DNA of 48,151 nucleotides from Prauserella muralis (GTDB lineage Bacteria > Actinomycetota > Actinomycetes > Mycobacteriales > Pseudonocardiaceae): assembly GCF_003202285.1 (NCBI RefSeq), contig NZ_MASW01000016.1:1-48151 (forward strand). The letters run 5' to 3'. Position 1 is the stretch's first letter, and each line of letters opens with the position of its first letter. The notes below the pieces were generated by a model. That model ran no database searches, was not told the DNA's origin, and saw only the letters and a list, made by a program, of their open reading frames with translations. A program made the translations under genes and the position numbers. Positions 15,012-23,536 of the stretch are shown one piece after another.

Positions 15012-16553
15012 CTACATGTCGTTGCCGGCGTAGGAGAGGTTGAAGCTCTTGTTGGTCAGCGGGAAGTCCGGGACGATCGTGTCGGCCAGCGCGACCGGGA
15101 GCGCGGGCCAGTTGAAGAAGCTCGGGTCGACGATCTTCACGCGGGTCAGCGTGCCGTCGGGGGCGAGTTCGACGCGATGCACGATGGTGCCGCGCCAGCC
15201 CTCGACGATGCCCACCCCGGACGACTGGCCGGGACGGGGTTCGGTCGGCGTCGTCGCCGCGGTTGTCAGTTGTCCACTCACGGTCTGGACGAGGCTGGTG
15301 ATCAGTCCGAGCGAGTAGGTGATCTCCTCGGCGCGGACCAGGAACCGGGCCAGCACGTCGCCGTCGGTGCGGGTGTGCTCGGTGCGGCGGAAGTCCTCGG
15401 CCAGGAACGGGTGGTCGTGGCGGGCATCAGTGGTCAGGCCGCTGGCACGGGCGACGTACCCGAGCGTGCCCAGGTCCGCGGCCTGGGTCGGGGTGAGCAC
15501 CGCGGTACCGGTGAACCGGTCGGCGACCACGGTGTTGCCCAGCGCGAGGGCGACGATCTCGGCGATGTCCGCGCCGATCGCGGTCAGACGGCCCAGGTCC
15601 GGCAGGGCGGCGATGGTCACGCCGCCGGGGTGAATGGCGCCGCGCATCAGCCGGTGCCCGGTGACCTCGTCGTTGATGCGCAGCAGTTGTTCTTTGACGC
15701 GCTGGGCGTGTGCGTTGAGGATGCCGTAGCCGACGTCGTTGCACAGTGCGCCGATGTCGGTGATGTGGTTGTAGAGCCGTTCCAGCTCCAGCAGAATCGT
15801 GCGGATCCGTTGGGTGTGCCCGGACACCGGGTGCCGGCAGGCGTCCTCGATCGCCAGACACAACGCGAGCGTGTGCCCGACGGTGGTGTCGCCGCTGACG
15901 CGCTCGGCCAACTCAACCGCATCGGCAGGACGGCGGCCCTGAAACAGCTTCTCGATTCCTCTGTGGACGAACCACAGCCGGACCTTGAGGTTGAGGATGG
16001 TCTCGCCGACCACGGAGAACCGGAAATGACCGGGTCCGATCATGCCGGCATGGACCGGGCCGACCGGGATCTCATACACTCCAGGACCTTCCACTGTCCT
16101 AAAGGGATACGGACCGTCGACGTCGCCGAACTCCGGCGGATCACCCGCGTCGGCCAGCATCGGGTACCAGCCCTGGGGCCAGTGGAAGTGGCGGACCAGT
16201 CGCCTCGGCAGCGGGTGATCGACCGGCACGATGCCGAACAGGTCGCGCATCTCCCGCTCGAACCGGCCGGCGGGGAAGGACAGGGCGGCCAGGCTCGGCA
16301 GCCGCGGCGCCGCCTTGTCCAGCGGGACATGGAGTTCGACACGTCGATCCGGGTCGGCAGCGGTGAACAGGTACACCGCACGCAACCGGTCACCGTCGTC
16401 GTGGCCGGCGACCAGCGCAACCCGGTAGCCCTGATCCAGCAGGGAACGAGCGTGCTCCACCAGATCGCCGGAAGCGACGGTCAGCGCGGTGCGGTGCTCG
16501 CCGACCGGATCGCCGAGCGCGGGTGTGTGCGGCGTGGTCGGTGGTGTTGTCAT
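15012..16553 (-). CDS. hycE: HycE-like large subunit (Rv0087-like), lacking Ni-Fe ligands
   Basis: This 513-residue protein fuses a NuoC/30-kDa-like domain (about 15-140, with GRFEREMRDLFGI) to a NuoD/hydrogenase-large-subunit-like domain (about 160-513, with VHAGMIGPGHFRFSVVGE). In group 4 hydrogenases two CxxC pairs hold the Ni-Fe centre. Here the first reads RVSGDTTVGH (218-227; Ser220 and Thr223 instead of Cys) and the second DPSFFN (476-481; Ser478 and Asn481). It therefore cannot bind Ni-Fe and is closer to complex I NuoD. It is the last gene of the run and overlaps hycQ by 4 bp. Probable role: the soluble arm of a hypoxia-induced, membrane-bound electron-transfer complex. Confidence 0.85.
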   Translation of the reverse strand: MTTPPTTPHTPALGDPVGEHRTALTVASGDLVEHARSLLDQGYRVALVAGHDDGDRLRAVYLFTAADPDRRVELHVPLDKAAPRLPSLAALSFPAGRFEREMRDLFGIVPVDHPLPRRLVRHFHWPQGWYPMLADAGDPPEFGDVDGPYPFRTVEGPGVYEIPVGPVHAGMIGPGHFRFSVVGETILNLKVRLWFVHRGIEKLFQGRRPADAVELAERVSGDTTVGHTLALCLAIEDACRHPVSGHTQRIRTILLELERLYNHITDIGALCNDVGYGILNAHAQRVKEQLLRINDEVTGHRLMRGAIHPGGVTIAALPDLGRLTAIGADIAEIVALALGNTVVADRFTGTAVLTPTQAADLGTLGYVARASGLTTDARHDHPFLAEDFRRTEHTRTDGDVLARFLVRAEEITYSLGLITSLVQTVSGQLTTAATTPTEPRPGQSSGVGIVEGWRGTIVHRVELAPDGTLTRVKIVDPSFFNWPALPVALADTIVPDFPLTNKSFNLSYAGNDM

Positions 16554-18040
16554 CGTGCCCCCACCAAGGTGTCGGCGGCCAGGTGCAGCAGGGAAGACAA
16601 CGGCCCGGCGGTGACGCCCAGCGTGGCGCACGCCAGCAGCCCGCCCACCAACGCGATTGCGGTGGGCCACGGCAGGTGCCGCGTCGTGGTGGCCGCGCCG
16701 GGGCCATCGGGTGGAGTGCCGAGCAGCATGCGGCTGGTGTGACCGACCAGCACAGCGGCGATCACCAGCACCAGGATCAGTGCGGCGGCGGTCACCCAGC
16801 CCATTCCGGCGGCGAACCCGGCGCGGGCGATGCCCAGCTCGCTGGCGAACAGGCTGAACGGGGGCAGTCCGATCAGCGCCAGCACGCCCACCCCGACACA
16901 GCCCGCCAGGACCGGGTGCCGCGCCGCCAAGCCGCGGACGCCGCCTTGGTCATCTCCGATGCGGCTGGTGCCGGTGACCTGCAGGATCCGCCCGGCACCG
17001 AGGAACAGCACCCCCTTGGCCAGGCCGTGCCCGAGGATGTGCAGCAACACCGCCGCGAGCGCGAGCGGGCCGCCGATCGCGGCACCGAGGGCGACCAGGC
17101 CGAGATGTTCGATGCTGGAATACGCCAGCATCCGCTTGTAGTCCCGCTGCGCCAGCAGCAGCGACGCGGCCACCAGCAGGGAGGCGATCGCCATCACGGC
17201 CAGGGCGGTGCGGGCGAACCCGGTCCCGAGCGCGCCGTCGGCAATCACCTTGACCCGCAGGATCGCGTAGAACGCGACCGACAGCAGCACCCCGGACATC
17301 AGCGCGGACACCGGCGCCGGGGCCTGCGAGTGAGCGTCCGGCAGCCACGCGTGCAGCGGCGCAAGCCCCGCCTTGGTGCCGAACCCCAGGATCAACAGCA
17401 CGACCGCGATCCGGGTGACGCCAGAGTCCAACATGGAGGCGTTCGCGGCGAGCGCCGCGAGGTCCAGGCCGACTGCGCCGCCGGGGGCGCGGGAGGCGGC
17501 GTAGTTGAGCACGATGGTGCCCAACAAGGCCAGGGCGATCCCGGCCGAGCAGATCACCACGTATTTCCAGGCCGCCTCGACCGCGGCGCGAGTGCGGCGC
17601 TGTCCGACCAGGAAGGCGGTCACGATGGTGGTGGCCTCGATCGCCACCCACACCACGCCGAGGTTCGCGGCCAGCACGGCCAGGGCCATCGCGGCCAGGA
17701 AGAGTTGGACGAGCACGCTGTGCCGGGTGGCGGTCCGTGCGGTGGCCCGCCCGGCTGTGATCTCGGCCCGCAGGAACGCCGGGGTCGCGATCGTGGCCAG
17801 GAGGGCGACCGCCCCGATCACGATGAGCATGAACGCCGACAACGCGTCCACCCGCAGCAACCCCGCGATCGCGGTGCGCGGGCCGGACCGGGCGACATCG
17901 AGGGCGGTAGCGATCGCGGTGGCCAGCACGAGGACGGCGCTGCCGGCGCTGACCCAGGCCGTCGACCGCCGCCAGCCGGCCACGACGTAGCCGAGCGCGC
18001 CGAGGACCGGCACGATGATGGGAGCCAGCAAGGTGATCAT
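16550..18040 (-). CDS. hycQ: HycQ/HyfF-like proton-channel subunit (Rv0086-like)
   Basis: This 496-residue, strongly hydrophobic protein has about 14 membrane helices and belongs to the NuoN/NuoM/Mrp antiporter family. The proton-channel signature GTKAGLAPLHAWLPDAHSQAPAPVSALMSGVLL carries the conserved Lys and His. YKRMLAYSSIEHLGLVALG and HILGHGLAKGVLFLGAG are the next typical helices. It should couple electron transfer in the HycE/Rv0082-like arm to proton movement. ATG at 18040 shares one base with the hycP stop, and its own stop overlaps hycE. Confidence 0.85.
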   Translation of the reverse strand: MITLLAPIIVPVLGALGYVVAGWRRSTAWVSAGSAVLVLATAIATALDVARSGPRTAIAGLLRVDALSAFMLIVIGAVALLATIATPAFLRAEITAGRATARTATRHSVLVQLFLAAMALAVLAANLGVVWVAIEATTIVTAFLVGQRRTRAAVEAAWKYVVICSAGIALALLGTIVLNYAASRAPGGAVGLDLAALAANASMLDSGVTRIAVVLLILGFGTKAGLAPLHAWLPDAHSQAPAPVSALMSGVLLSVAFYAILRVKVIADGALGTGFARTALAVMAIASLLVAASLLLAQRDYKRMLAYSSIEHLGLVALGAAIGGPLALAAVLLHILGHGLAKGVLFLGAGRILQVTGTSRIGDDQGGVRGLAARHPVLAGCVGVGVLALIGLPPFSLFASELGIARAGFAAGMGWVTAAALILVLVIAAVLVGHTSRMLLGTPPDGPGAATTTRHLPWPTAIALVGGLLACATLGVTAGPLSSLLHLAADTLVGAR

Positions 18041-18714
18041 CAGTCGCGCAACTCCCGGAGCTCATCCAGGTCGGTATCGCCGAACGTCTCCCGCATCCGG
18101 GCGGTGAGGATCTGCAGCACCAGCACCGCCAGCAGCACGTCCAGCGAGACGCCGAGCTCGACGATCAGCCCGACCCCGGAGGTGGTGAGGAACCCGACCG
18201 CGGTGATGCCGTTGTCCATCAACAGGAAACCCACCAGCTGGGACAGCGCACGGCGTCGGGTGACCAGCACGAAGAACCCGATGAGCACCACGGTCAGCCC
18301 GATCGGGATCGCTTGCGTGGCCGGTGACATCAGCCCGGATGGCGCCAGTTCCACCAGCGGCCGGGATACCGCGTAGGCCAGCAGCGTCAGCACTGCGGCC
18401 GTCAGCAACGAGGCGGCGACGTTGACCAACGGCCGGGTCTCCCGCCGTGCTTCGCCCGCACTCGCCAGAGCCCGCCGCAGCAGATACGGCAGCACACCCG
18501 CGCGCAGCACGAGCACGCCGGCCGCGACCGCGCCCAGTTCGATCGAGTCCTCGTGCACGGCCAGCACCCCGACGAGCGCGGCGAGCGCGGCGCCTTGCAC
18601 CGCGAACACGTGAATGATCACCACGAGTTCCCGGCGCCAGAGCACGAGCACCGCGGTCAGCAGCAGGCCGCCGCAGGCCAGGTCGAGCAGCTGCACGAAG
18701 AGGGTCTCGTTCAC
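18040..18714 (-). CDS. hycP: HycP/HyfE-like membrane subunit (Rv0085-like)
   Basis: This 224-residue membrane protein has about seven helices. Its arrangement and the stretch LVGFLLMDNGITAVGFL resemble HyfE/hydrogenase-4 component E, which is distantly related to NuoK. The length is close to that I recall for Rv0085. Two adjacent GTG codons could start it (18717 and 18714); I chose 18714, nearer the expected spacing from AAGGGAAA. It lies 13 bp after hycD. Confidence 0.8.
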   Translation of the reverse strand: MNETLFVQLLDLACGGLLLTAVLVLWRRELVVIIHVFAVQGAALAALVGVLAVHEDSIELGAVAAGVLVLRAGVLPYLLRRALASAGEARRETRPLVNVAASLLTAAVLTLLAYAVSRPLVELAPSGLMSPATQAIPIGLTVVLIGFFVLVTRRRALSQLVGFLLMDNGITAVGFLTTSGVGLIVELGVSLDVLLAVLVLQILTARMRETFGDTDLDELRELRD

Positions 18715-18727
18715 CACACTTTCCCTT

Positions 18728-19675
18728 TCAGGCCAGGAAGAACGAGGCCGCGACGGCGAGCAGGGACAGCAGGAACGACCCGGCCAGCAGTTCGGGAACC
18801 CGGAACAGGCGCAGCTTGGCCAGGAACACCTCACCCGCCGCCAACAGCACACCCAGCAGGCCAACCTTGATGATCAACGCCAGCACGCCGACCAGTAGGG
18901 CAATGGGGGTGGCGGTGCTGGCGATGCCCCAGGGCAGGAACAGGTTGGCCAGCAGTCCGAGGAACACCGACATCCGCATCGCAGAGGCCAGCTCGACCAG
19001 CGCGAGGTCCGGGCCGGCGTACTCCAGCACCATCGCCTCGTGCACCATGGTCAGCTCCAGGTGCGTCGACGGGTTGTCCACCGGCAGCCTGCCGGTCTCG
19101 GCGACGATCACGATGATGAGCGCGACCGCGGCCAGCAGGCTGACTGGGGAGATCACCCGCACCGGGTCGTGCAGGGTCGCGGACACGATCGCGCCGAGGT
19201 TGGTCGACCCGACCCGCACCGACAACGCGAAGATCGACACCAGCAGCGTCGGCTCCACCAGCGCGAGGATGGTCATCTCCCGGCTGGAGCCCATGCCCCC
19301 GAACGCGGTCCCGGTGTCCAGCCCGGCCAGCGCGAGCGTGACCGCACCTAACGCCAGCAGCGCCACCACCGCGAACAGGTCCGCGACCGGATCGACCGCC
19401 GAATCGGTGGTCACGAACGGCGTCACTACCGCGACCACCAGGGTGGTGGCGACCAACACCAGCGGCGCGACTCGGAACACCTCGCTGGTGCCCCGCGGGC
19501 TGATGCGTTCCTTGCCGAACAACTTGCGCAGGTCTCGCCACGGCTGCCCGACGCCCGGCCCGGCGCGCCCTTCCAGCCTCGCGCGGACCTGCCGCATCAC
19601 CCCCACCAGCAACGGTGACCCGGCCACGATCAGCACCGGCTGCACCACGCCGCCCACGATCCCGAGCGCGCTCAC
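18728..19675 (-). CDS. hycD: HycD-like membrane anchor (NuoH family, Rv0084-like)
   Basis: This 315-residue protein has about eight membrane helices. The cytoplasmic loop with the NuoH/HycD signature ETGRLPVDNPSTHLELTMVH is clear, as is the N-terminal GQPWRDLRKLFGKE. In complex I the equivalent subunit forms the quinone-entry region and links the soluble arm to the proton channels. The start is GTG at 19675, overlapping the hyfB stop (GTGA). Longer in-frame readings merely cross hyfB and were rejected. Confidence 0.9.
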   Translation of the reverse strand: MSALGIVGGVVQPVLIVAGSPLLVGVMRQVRARLEGRAGPGVGQPWRDLRKLFGKERISPRGTSEVFRVAPLVLVATTLVVAVVTPFVTTDSAVDPVADLFAVVALLALGAVTLALAGLDTGTAFGGMGSSREMTILALVEPTLLVSIFALSVRVGSTNLGAIVSATLHDPVRVISPVSLLAAVALIIVIVAETGRLPVDNPSTHLELTMVHEAMVLEYAGPDLALVELASAMRMSVFLGLLANLFLPWGIASTATPIALLVGVLALIIKVGLLGVLLAAGEVFLAKLRLFRVPELLAGSFLLSLLAVAASFFLA

Positions 19676-21705
19676 CGGGTCACCGCCACCAGGATCAACA
19701 CCGCGCACAGGGTGTAAAAGCCGTAACCGAGGTAGCGGTGCACGCTCCCGGTGGCCAGCCGCCGCCCAGCCCGGCCCCACGCCGCCACAGCCGCCAGGAC
19801 CGGCTCGTAGAGTCGGCGTTCGACCCGATCGGGCACCTTCCGCCGGTACTCCACGGCCTGCACCAGGTAGCGCGACTCCTCGTGGTGGGTTACGTCCACG
19901 TCCTGCTCCGGTCGCACGACATCGTCGAACACCCGCTGCAGCGGCTCGGCGAACGAGGTCGCGGTGTACTCCATCCGCGCGGACATCGGACCACCACCGC
20001 AATCCCACAACCGCGCTGCGCGCCGCGCCCGCCGCGCGGCCACGACCCGCACCGCACCCACGACCAGGACGACCGCAGCCAGCAACGCGAGAGTGAGCAT
20101 CAGCGGCGACAACGCCCCAGCGACCCCGGCCAGCCGCACGGTCACCGCCCCGGACACCGCCGGATCCCCAACTCCCAACGCGACGCCGGAGACGGTCCCC
20201 ACGGCCGGCAGGACCAGAGTCGGCAGCAACGCCAGCACCACGCAGGCCACGCCCGCCAGGCCCATGCCGACGAGCATGGCCGGCGGACTCTCATGGGCGT
20301 TCCCGGCGGCGGCGCTGCGAGGTTTGGCCAGGAACCCGACCCCGAACGCCTTGACGAACGTGGCCACCGCCAACCCAGCGGTCAACGCCACCGCCGCGAC
20401 GGCCAACGGCATCGCGATCGCCGCGGCTGTCCCGCCCGTGGCTCCGGGAGCGGGCAGGCCATGAATCAACGCCTGCAACAGCAGCCACTCGGACACGAAC
20501 GCCGTCCCCGGCGGCAACGCCGACGCGGCCAACGCGCCCAGCCCGAACGCTGCGGTGGTCTGCGGCATCCCCGCCCGCAGACCACCGAGCGCGTCCAGGT
20601 CCCGTGCACCGGTGCCGTGCAGCACCGACCCGGCCGCCAGGAACAACAACGTCTTGAACGCCGCGTGATTGATCACATGCAGCAGCGCCGCCGCCAGCGC
20701 CACACCAGCCAGCACCCGGTTACCGGACGTCGCGAACACCCCGGCCGCGCCGACCCCGACCAGCACCAAACCCATGTTCTCCGTCGTCGACTGGCCCAGC
20801 AGCCGCTTGAGGTCGGTGCTCATCGCCGCCTGCAGGATCCCGTACACCGCCGAGACCGCACCCAGCGCGAGAACCAGCAGCCACCACCACAGCGTGCCGC
20901 CGCCGAGCAGGTCGAACCCGACCCGCACCAGCCCATACACGCCCGGGTTCACCATGGCCGCCGACATCAACGCCGACACGTGACTCGGCGCCTCCGGATG
21001 CGCCCGCGGCAGCCACGCGTGCAGCGGCAGAATCCCCGCCTTCGACGCGAAACCCGCCAACGTCACCACGAACACCAGGCCGGCCGCCCCCGGCGACAGG
21101 TGCCGACCGGCCTCCCGCAACGCCGGGAACGAGTCATCGGCCGCGTGCGCCACGAACACCAACAGTCCGATCAGCACAGCCACGAACCCGAGGTGGGTCA
21201 TCACCGCGTACCAGCGTCCCGCCTGCGCCACCTCGGGGCGGTGCCGGTGCTCGGCCACCACCAGCAGCAGCGAGAACAGGGCCATCAGCTCCCAGCACAC
21301 CAGGAACGTGCCCACGCTCGCCGCCGCGGGCACCAGCAGCATCGCCACCACGAACAGCGGGAACACCACCTGCACACCGCGAGCGTCCAAGCCGTGCGAG
21401 CGGGTGTAGGAGATGCCGTACACGCCGGCCGCCACCGCGACGCCGCCGGTCACCGCGACGAACAACCCGCCCAGCGCGTCCAGCGTGAGCGACACCCCGG
21501 ACAGCGGCAACAGCCCAGGCAGCGCCACCGACAACGACGAGCCGGTCATCGCCCCGACACCGGCCATCACGCCAGCCCCGCCGGTGACCACGGTGCCCGT
21601 GCCCGCCACCGCCGATCGCACCCGGCGCGGCACCACCACGGCCGCCAGGGCGGTCAACACCCCTGCGGCGAGCGCACCGCCGAGGCCCACTGCTACGAGA
21701 CTCAT
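19672..21705 (-). CDS. hyfB: HyfB-like proton-channel subunit (NuoL/Mrp family, Rv0083-like)
   Basis: This 677-residue protein has roughly 16 membrane helices. The antiporter core shows SKAGILPLHAWLPRAHPEAPSHVSALMSAAMVN, LLGQSTTENMGLVLVG and HVINHAAFKTLLFLAAG, with the conserved Lys and His residues of the proton path. The long C-terminal part (after about residue 560) ends in a cytoplasmic stretch and a last helix. ATG at 21705 overlaps the small-subunit stop by 4 bp. Together with HycQ it supplies two antiporter-type modules, so the complex is likely ion-pumping. Confidence 0.85.
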   Translation of the reverse strand: MSLVAVGLGGALAAGVLTALAAVVVPRRVRSAVAGTGTVVTGGAGVMAGVGAMTGSSLSVALPGLLPLSGVSLTLDALGGLFVAVTGGVAVAAGVYGISYTRSHGLDARGVQVVFPLFVVAMLLVPAAASVGTFLVCWELMALFSLLLVVAEHRHRPEVAQAGRWYAVMTHLGFVAVLIGLLVFVAHAADDSFPALREAGRHLSPGAAGLVFVVTLAGFASKAGILPLHAWLPRAHPEAPSHVSALMSAAMVNPGVYGLVRVGFDLLGGGTLWWWLLVLALGAVSAVYGILQAAMSTDLKRLLGQSTTENMGLVLVGVGAAGVFATSGNRVLAGVALAAALLHVINHAAFKTLLFLAAGSVLHGTGARDLDALGGLRAGMPQTTAAFGLGALAASALPPGTAFVSEWLLLQALIHGLPAPGATGGTAAAIAMPLAVAAVALTAGLAVATFVKAFGVGFLAKPRSAAAGNAHESPPAMLVGMGLAGVACVVLALLPTLVLPAVGTVSGVALGVGDPAVSGAVTVRLAGVAGALSPLMLTLALLAAVVLVVGAVRVVAARRARRAARLWDCGGGPMSARMEYTATSFAEPLQRVFDDVVRPEQDVDVTHHEESRYLVQAVEYRRKVPDRVERRLYEPVLAAVAAWGRAGRRLATGSVHRYLGYGFYTLCAVLILVAVTR

Positions 21706-22187
21706 CGACCGGTCAGCTTCCGCAGCCCCTCGACGATCGCCTCCGGCCGCGGCGGGCACCCGGCGATCTCCACATCCACCGGCACGACGTCCCGCACCGC
21801 CCCGGCCACCCCGTACGCCCCGGCGAACACACCGCAGTTCCGCGCACAGTCCCCGACCGCGACCACCAGCTTCGGCCCCGGCACCGCCTCGTAAGTCCGC
21901 CGTAACGGCTCGGCCATATTGCGCGTCACCGGCCCGGTCACCACCAGCGCATCCGCGTGCCGAGGCGAGGCCACCAGCCGGGCACCGTACCGCTCGGCGT
22001 CGTACACCGGCCCGAACGCCGAGCCGATCTCCACCTCGCAGCCGTTGCACGAGCCCGCGTCCACATGCCGGATCTGCACCGAACCGCCCAACTCGGCCGC
22101 GACCGCCGACCGGTCGACGACCGGCGAGGGCGGCGCCGGTTCGGCCACCCGCCCAGTCCTGCGGATCTTGCGCAACAAGCCCAGCAC
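21702..22187 (-). CDS. Fe-S small subunit (NuoB/HycG-like, Rv0082-like)
   Basis: This 161-residue protein carries the N2-type 4Fe-4S ligand set: Cys47 and Cys50 in DAGSCNGCEVE, Cys114 in VGDCARNC (with Cys118) and Cys144 in AGCPPRP. It should pass electrons between the HycE-like subunit and the membrane arm. The GTG at 22187 was chosen because GGGAG lies six bases upstream and the length matches what I recall for Rv0082 (about 159); an open extension to 22313 runs through the intergenic hairpin and is unlikely. Its stop overlaps hyfB. Confidence 0.85.
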   Translation of the reverse strand: MLGLLRKIRRTGRVAEPAPPSPVVDRSAVAAELGGSVQIRHVDAGSCNGCEVEIGSAFGPVYDAERYGARLVASPRHADALVVTGPVTRNMAEPLRRTYEAVPGPKLVVAVGDCARNCGVFAGAYGVAGAVRDVVPVDVEIAGCPPRPEAIVEGLRKLTGR

Positions 22188-22225
22188 AATCTGCTCCCAC
22201 GTCGGTTCCGAAAAGAGGACGAGGC

Positions 22226-22274
22226 GCGCCTCACCCCGCCGGGCAACGAGCCAGGGATCGACGGGGTGAGGCGC
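22226..22274 (-). promoter_or_regulatory. Hairpin between the ArsR gene and the hyc operon
   Basis: GCGCCTCACCCCG (22226-22238) and CGGGGTGAGGCGC (22262-22274) are perfect 13-bp inverted arms around a 23-base loop. The arm also overlaps a 12-bp palindrome GAGGCGCGCCTC (22221-22232). It lies 4 bp after the ArsR stop and 38 bp before the Fe-S subunit start. No U-run follows. It may attenuate, process or protect the downstream mRNA. Confidence 0.55.
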
Positions 22275-22278
22275 TGCT

Positions 22279-22668
22279 CTAGCCGCTCGGCGACGCGGAA
22301 CCGGGCGGGCCACCGCCCAGGTTCGCCGCCGAGGAGGCCGGAGTGCGGAGGTCCTCCAGCAGTTCCACCTGCCCGGACAGCACCCCCGTCAAGATCAATC
22401 GCGCAACCGCCAGCAACTCGGCCACATGCGGGCTGGTCAGCGAGTAATAAACGTTCGAGCCTTCCTTGCGCGTGGTCACCAGCCCCGCGCGGCGCAGCAC
22501 CGCCAACTGCTGCGACAGGTTCGCCGGCTCGATCCCGACCTCCGGCAGCATCTCCGCGACCGCGTGCTCCCGCTGACTGAGCAACTCCAGCACCCGGATC
22601 CGCGCCGGATGTCCCAACGTCTTGAAGAACTCCGCCTTGAGCTGATACAGGGGCCTGCTCACCAGCAC
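22279..22668 (-). CDS. ArsR-family regulator of the hyc operon (Rv0081-like)
   Basis: This 129-residue winged-helix protein begins YQLKAEFFKTLGHPARIRVLELL and has the recognition region ANLSQQLAVLRRAGLVTTRKEGSNVYYSL, very close to my memory of Rv0081, a hub regulator of the mycobacterial hypoxic response. No Cys is present, so it does not use a thiolate metal site. The C-terminal tail is Ser/Gly/Pro-rich. It is first in the operon, separated from the Fe-S gene by a hairpin, and diverges from the CBS-BON gene across a perfect ArsR-type operator at 22791-22806, which argues for autoregulation. Confidence 0.85.
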   Translation of the reverse strand: MLVSRPLYQLKAEFFKTLGHPARIRVLELLSQREHAVAEMLPEVGIEPANLSQQLAVLRRAGLVTTRKEGSNVYYSLTSPHVAELLAVARLILTGVLSGQVELLEDLRTPASSAANLGGGPPGSASPSG

Positions 22669-22790
22669 CCCTCCCTACCTGCTCGCGACACGCCACCCGC
22701 GCCCTGACCATCGGTCGTCGTCATACCGCCGATCCTTCCTGGTCCGCGCCCCACAGCGAGGACAGGACACCTGGTCGCACGGTTCAACAG

Positions 22791-22806
22791 TTGCTAACCT
22801 TAGCAA
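22791..22806. promoter_or_regulatory. ArsR-type operator, copy 3 (perfect dyad)
   Basis: TTGCTAA-CC-TTAGCAA is a perfect inverted repeat, typical of ArsR/SmtB-family operators. It lies in the 202-bp divergent space, 123 bp before the ArsR gene and 64 bp before the CBS-BON gene, so one bound dimer could control both. Confidence 0.7.
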
Positions 22807-22870
22807 GTCCGAAAGGGCGTGCCGCGACGCCTGCGCCACGGCCACCCACGCGCCAGGTGGGAGGCGAAAG

Positions 22871-23536
22871 ATGCGTGAGCTGACCGTCGCCGACGTGATG
22901 ACCCGGCAGGTCATCACCGCCGTTCCTGACACCACGTTCAGGGAACTCGTCGGCACGATGATCGTGCACGGCCTCGACGCTCTTCCGGTCATCGACCACT
23001 CCGGCCGGCCGATCGGCGTCGTCGCCGAAGCCGACACCCTGACCAAACTGGAGTTCCACGGCGGCGCCGACCAGGCACCCCTCTTCGCCGGCACTCGCCG
23101 CCGCAACCGGTGGTACAAGGCTCACGGGCTGACCGCCGCCGATCTGATGACCCGGCCCGCTCTCACCGTCATCGACGACAGCACGCTCGATCGGGCCGTG
23201 CACGCGATGGCCGACCACGGCGTGCGCCGCCTGTATGTCGTCGAGCACACCGGCCACCTCGTCGGCGTCCTTACCCGCCACGACGCACTGAGACTGTTCC
23301 TCCGCAGTGACAGCGCCATCCTGGCTGACATCGAACGTGCGATCCTCGGCAAGGCCACCCGCACACGCCGACTCACCGTGCGCGTCACCGACGGCATCGT
23401 GACGCTCGACGGCACGCTCGCCCTCCACAGCGCCGTCGAGCGCGCCAAAATCATCACCAGCCGCGTGCCCGGCGTCATCGCCGTGCACAACAACCTCCGC
23501 TACGACCTCGACGACCTCATGATCACCGGGCTGTAG
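22871..23536 (+). CDS. CBS-BON domain protein
   Basis: This 221-residue protein has two CBS motifs (about 7-60 with VADVMTRQVITAVPDTT, and 92-145 with AADLMTRPALTVIDDST), which usually bind adenine nucleotides. A BON domain follows at about 155-221 (RTRRLTVRVTDGIVTLDGTL), which usually contacts membranes or other proteins. No signal peptide is seen. The ATG at 22871 follows GGTGGGAGG. CBS proteins such as Hrp1 belong to the DosR regulon in mycobacteria. Divergent placement from the Rv0081-like gene across a shared operator suggests coexpression in hypoxia as an energy-charge sensor; this is inference. Confidence 0.85.
   Translation: MRELTVADVMTRQVITAVPDTTFRELVGTMIVHGLDALPVIDHSGRPIGVVAEADTLTKLEFHGGADQAPLFAGTRRRNRWYKAHGLTAADLMTRPALTVIDDSTLDRAVHAMADHGVRRLYVVEHTGHLVGVLTRHDALRLFLRSDSAILADIERAILGKATRTRRLTVRVTDGIVTLDGTLALHSAVERAKIITSRVPGVIAVHNNLRYDLDDLMITGL

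Noticed and set aside
19615-21894. Very long plus-strand open frame opposite hycD/hyfB
   Set aside because: It is an Arg/His/Gln/Pro-rich antisense frame, as expected opposite GC-rich membrane genes; the minus-strand proteins are unmistakable.
15012-22187. Calling the operon a [NiFe]-hydrogenase or formate hydrogenlyase
   Set aside because: The large subunit lacks all four Ni-ligand cysteines and no hydrogenase maturation genes are present.
22757-22775. Possible second DosR box (GGAC...GGTC) in the ArsR/CBS-BON gap
   Set aside because: Half-site spacing is wrong and the flanking G/C runs do not match.
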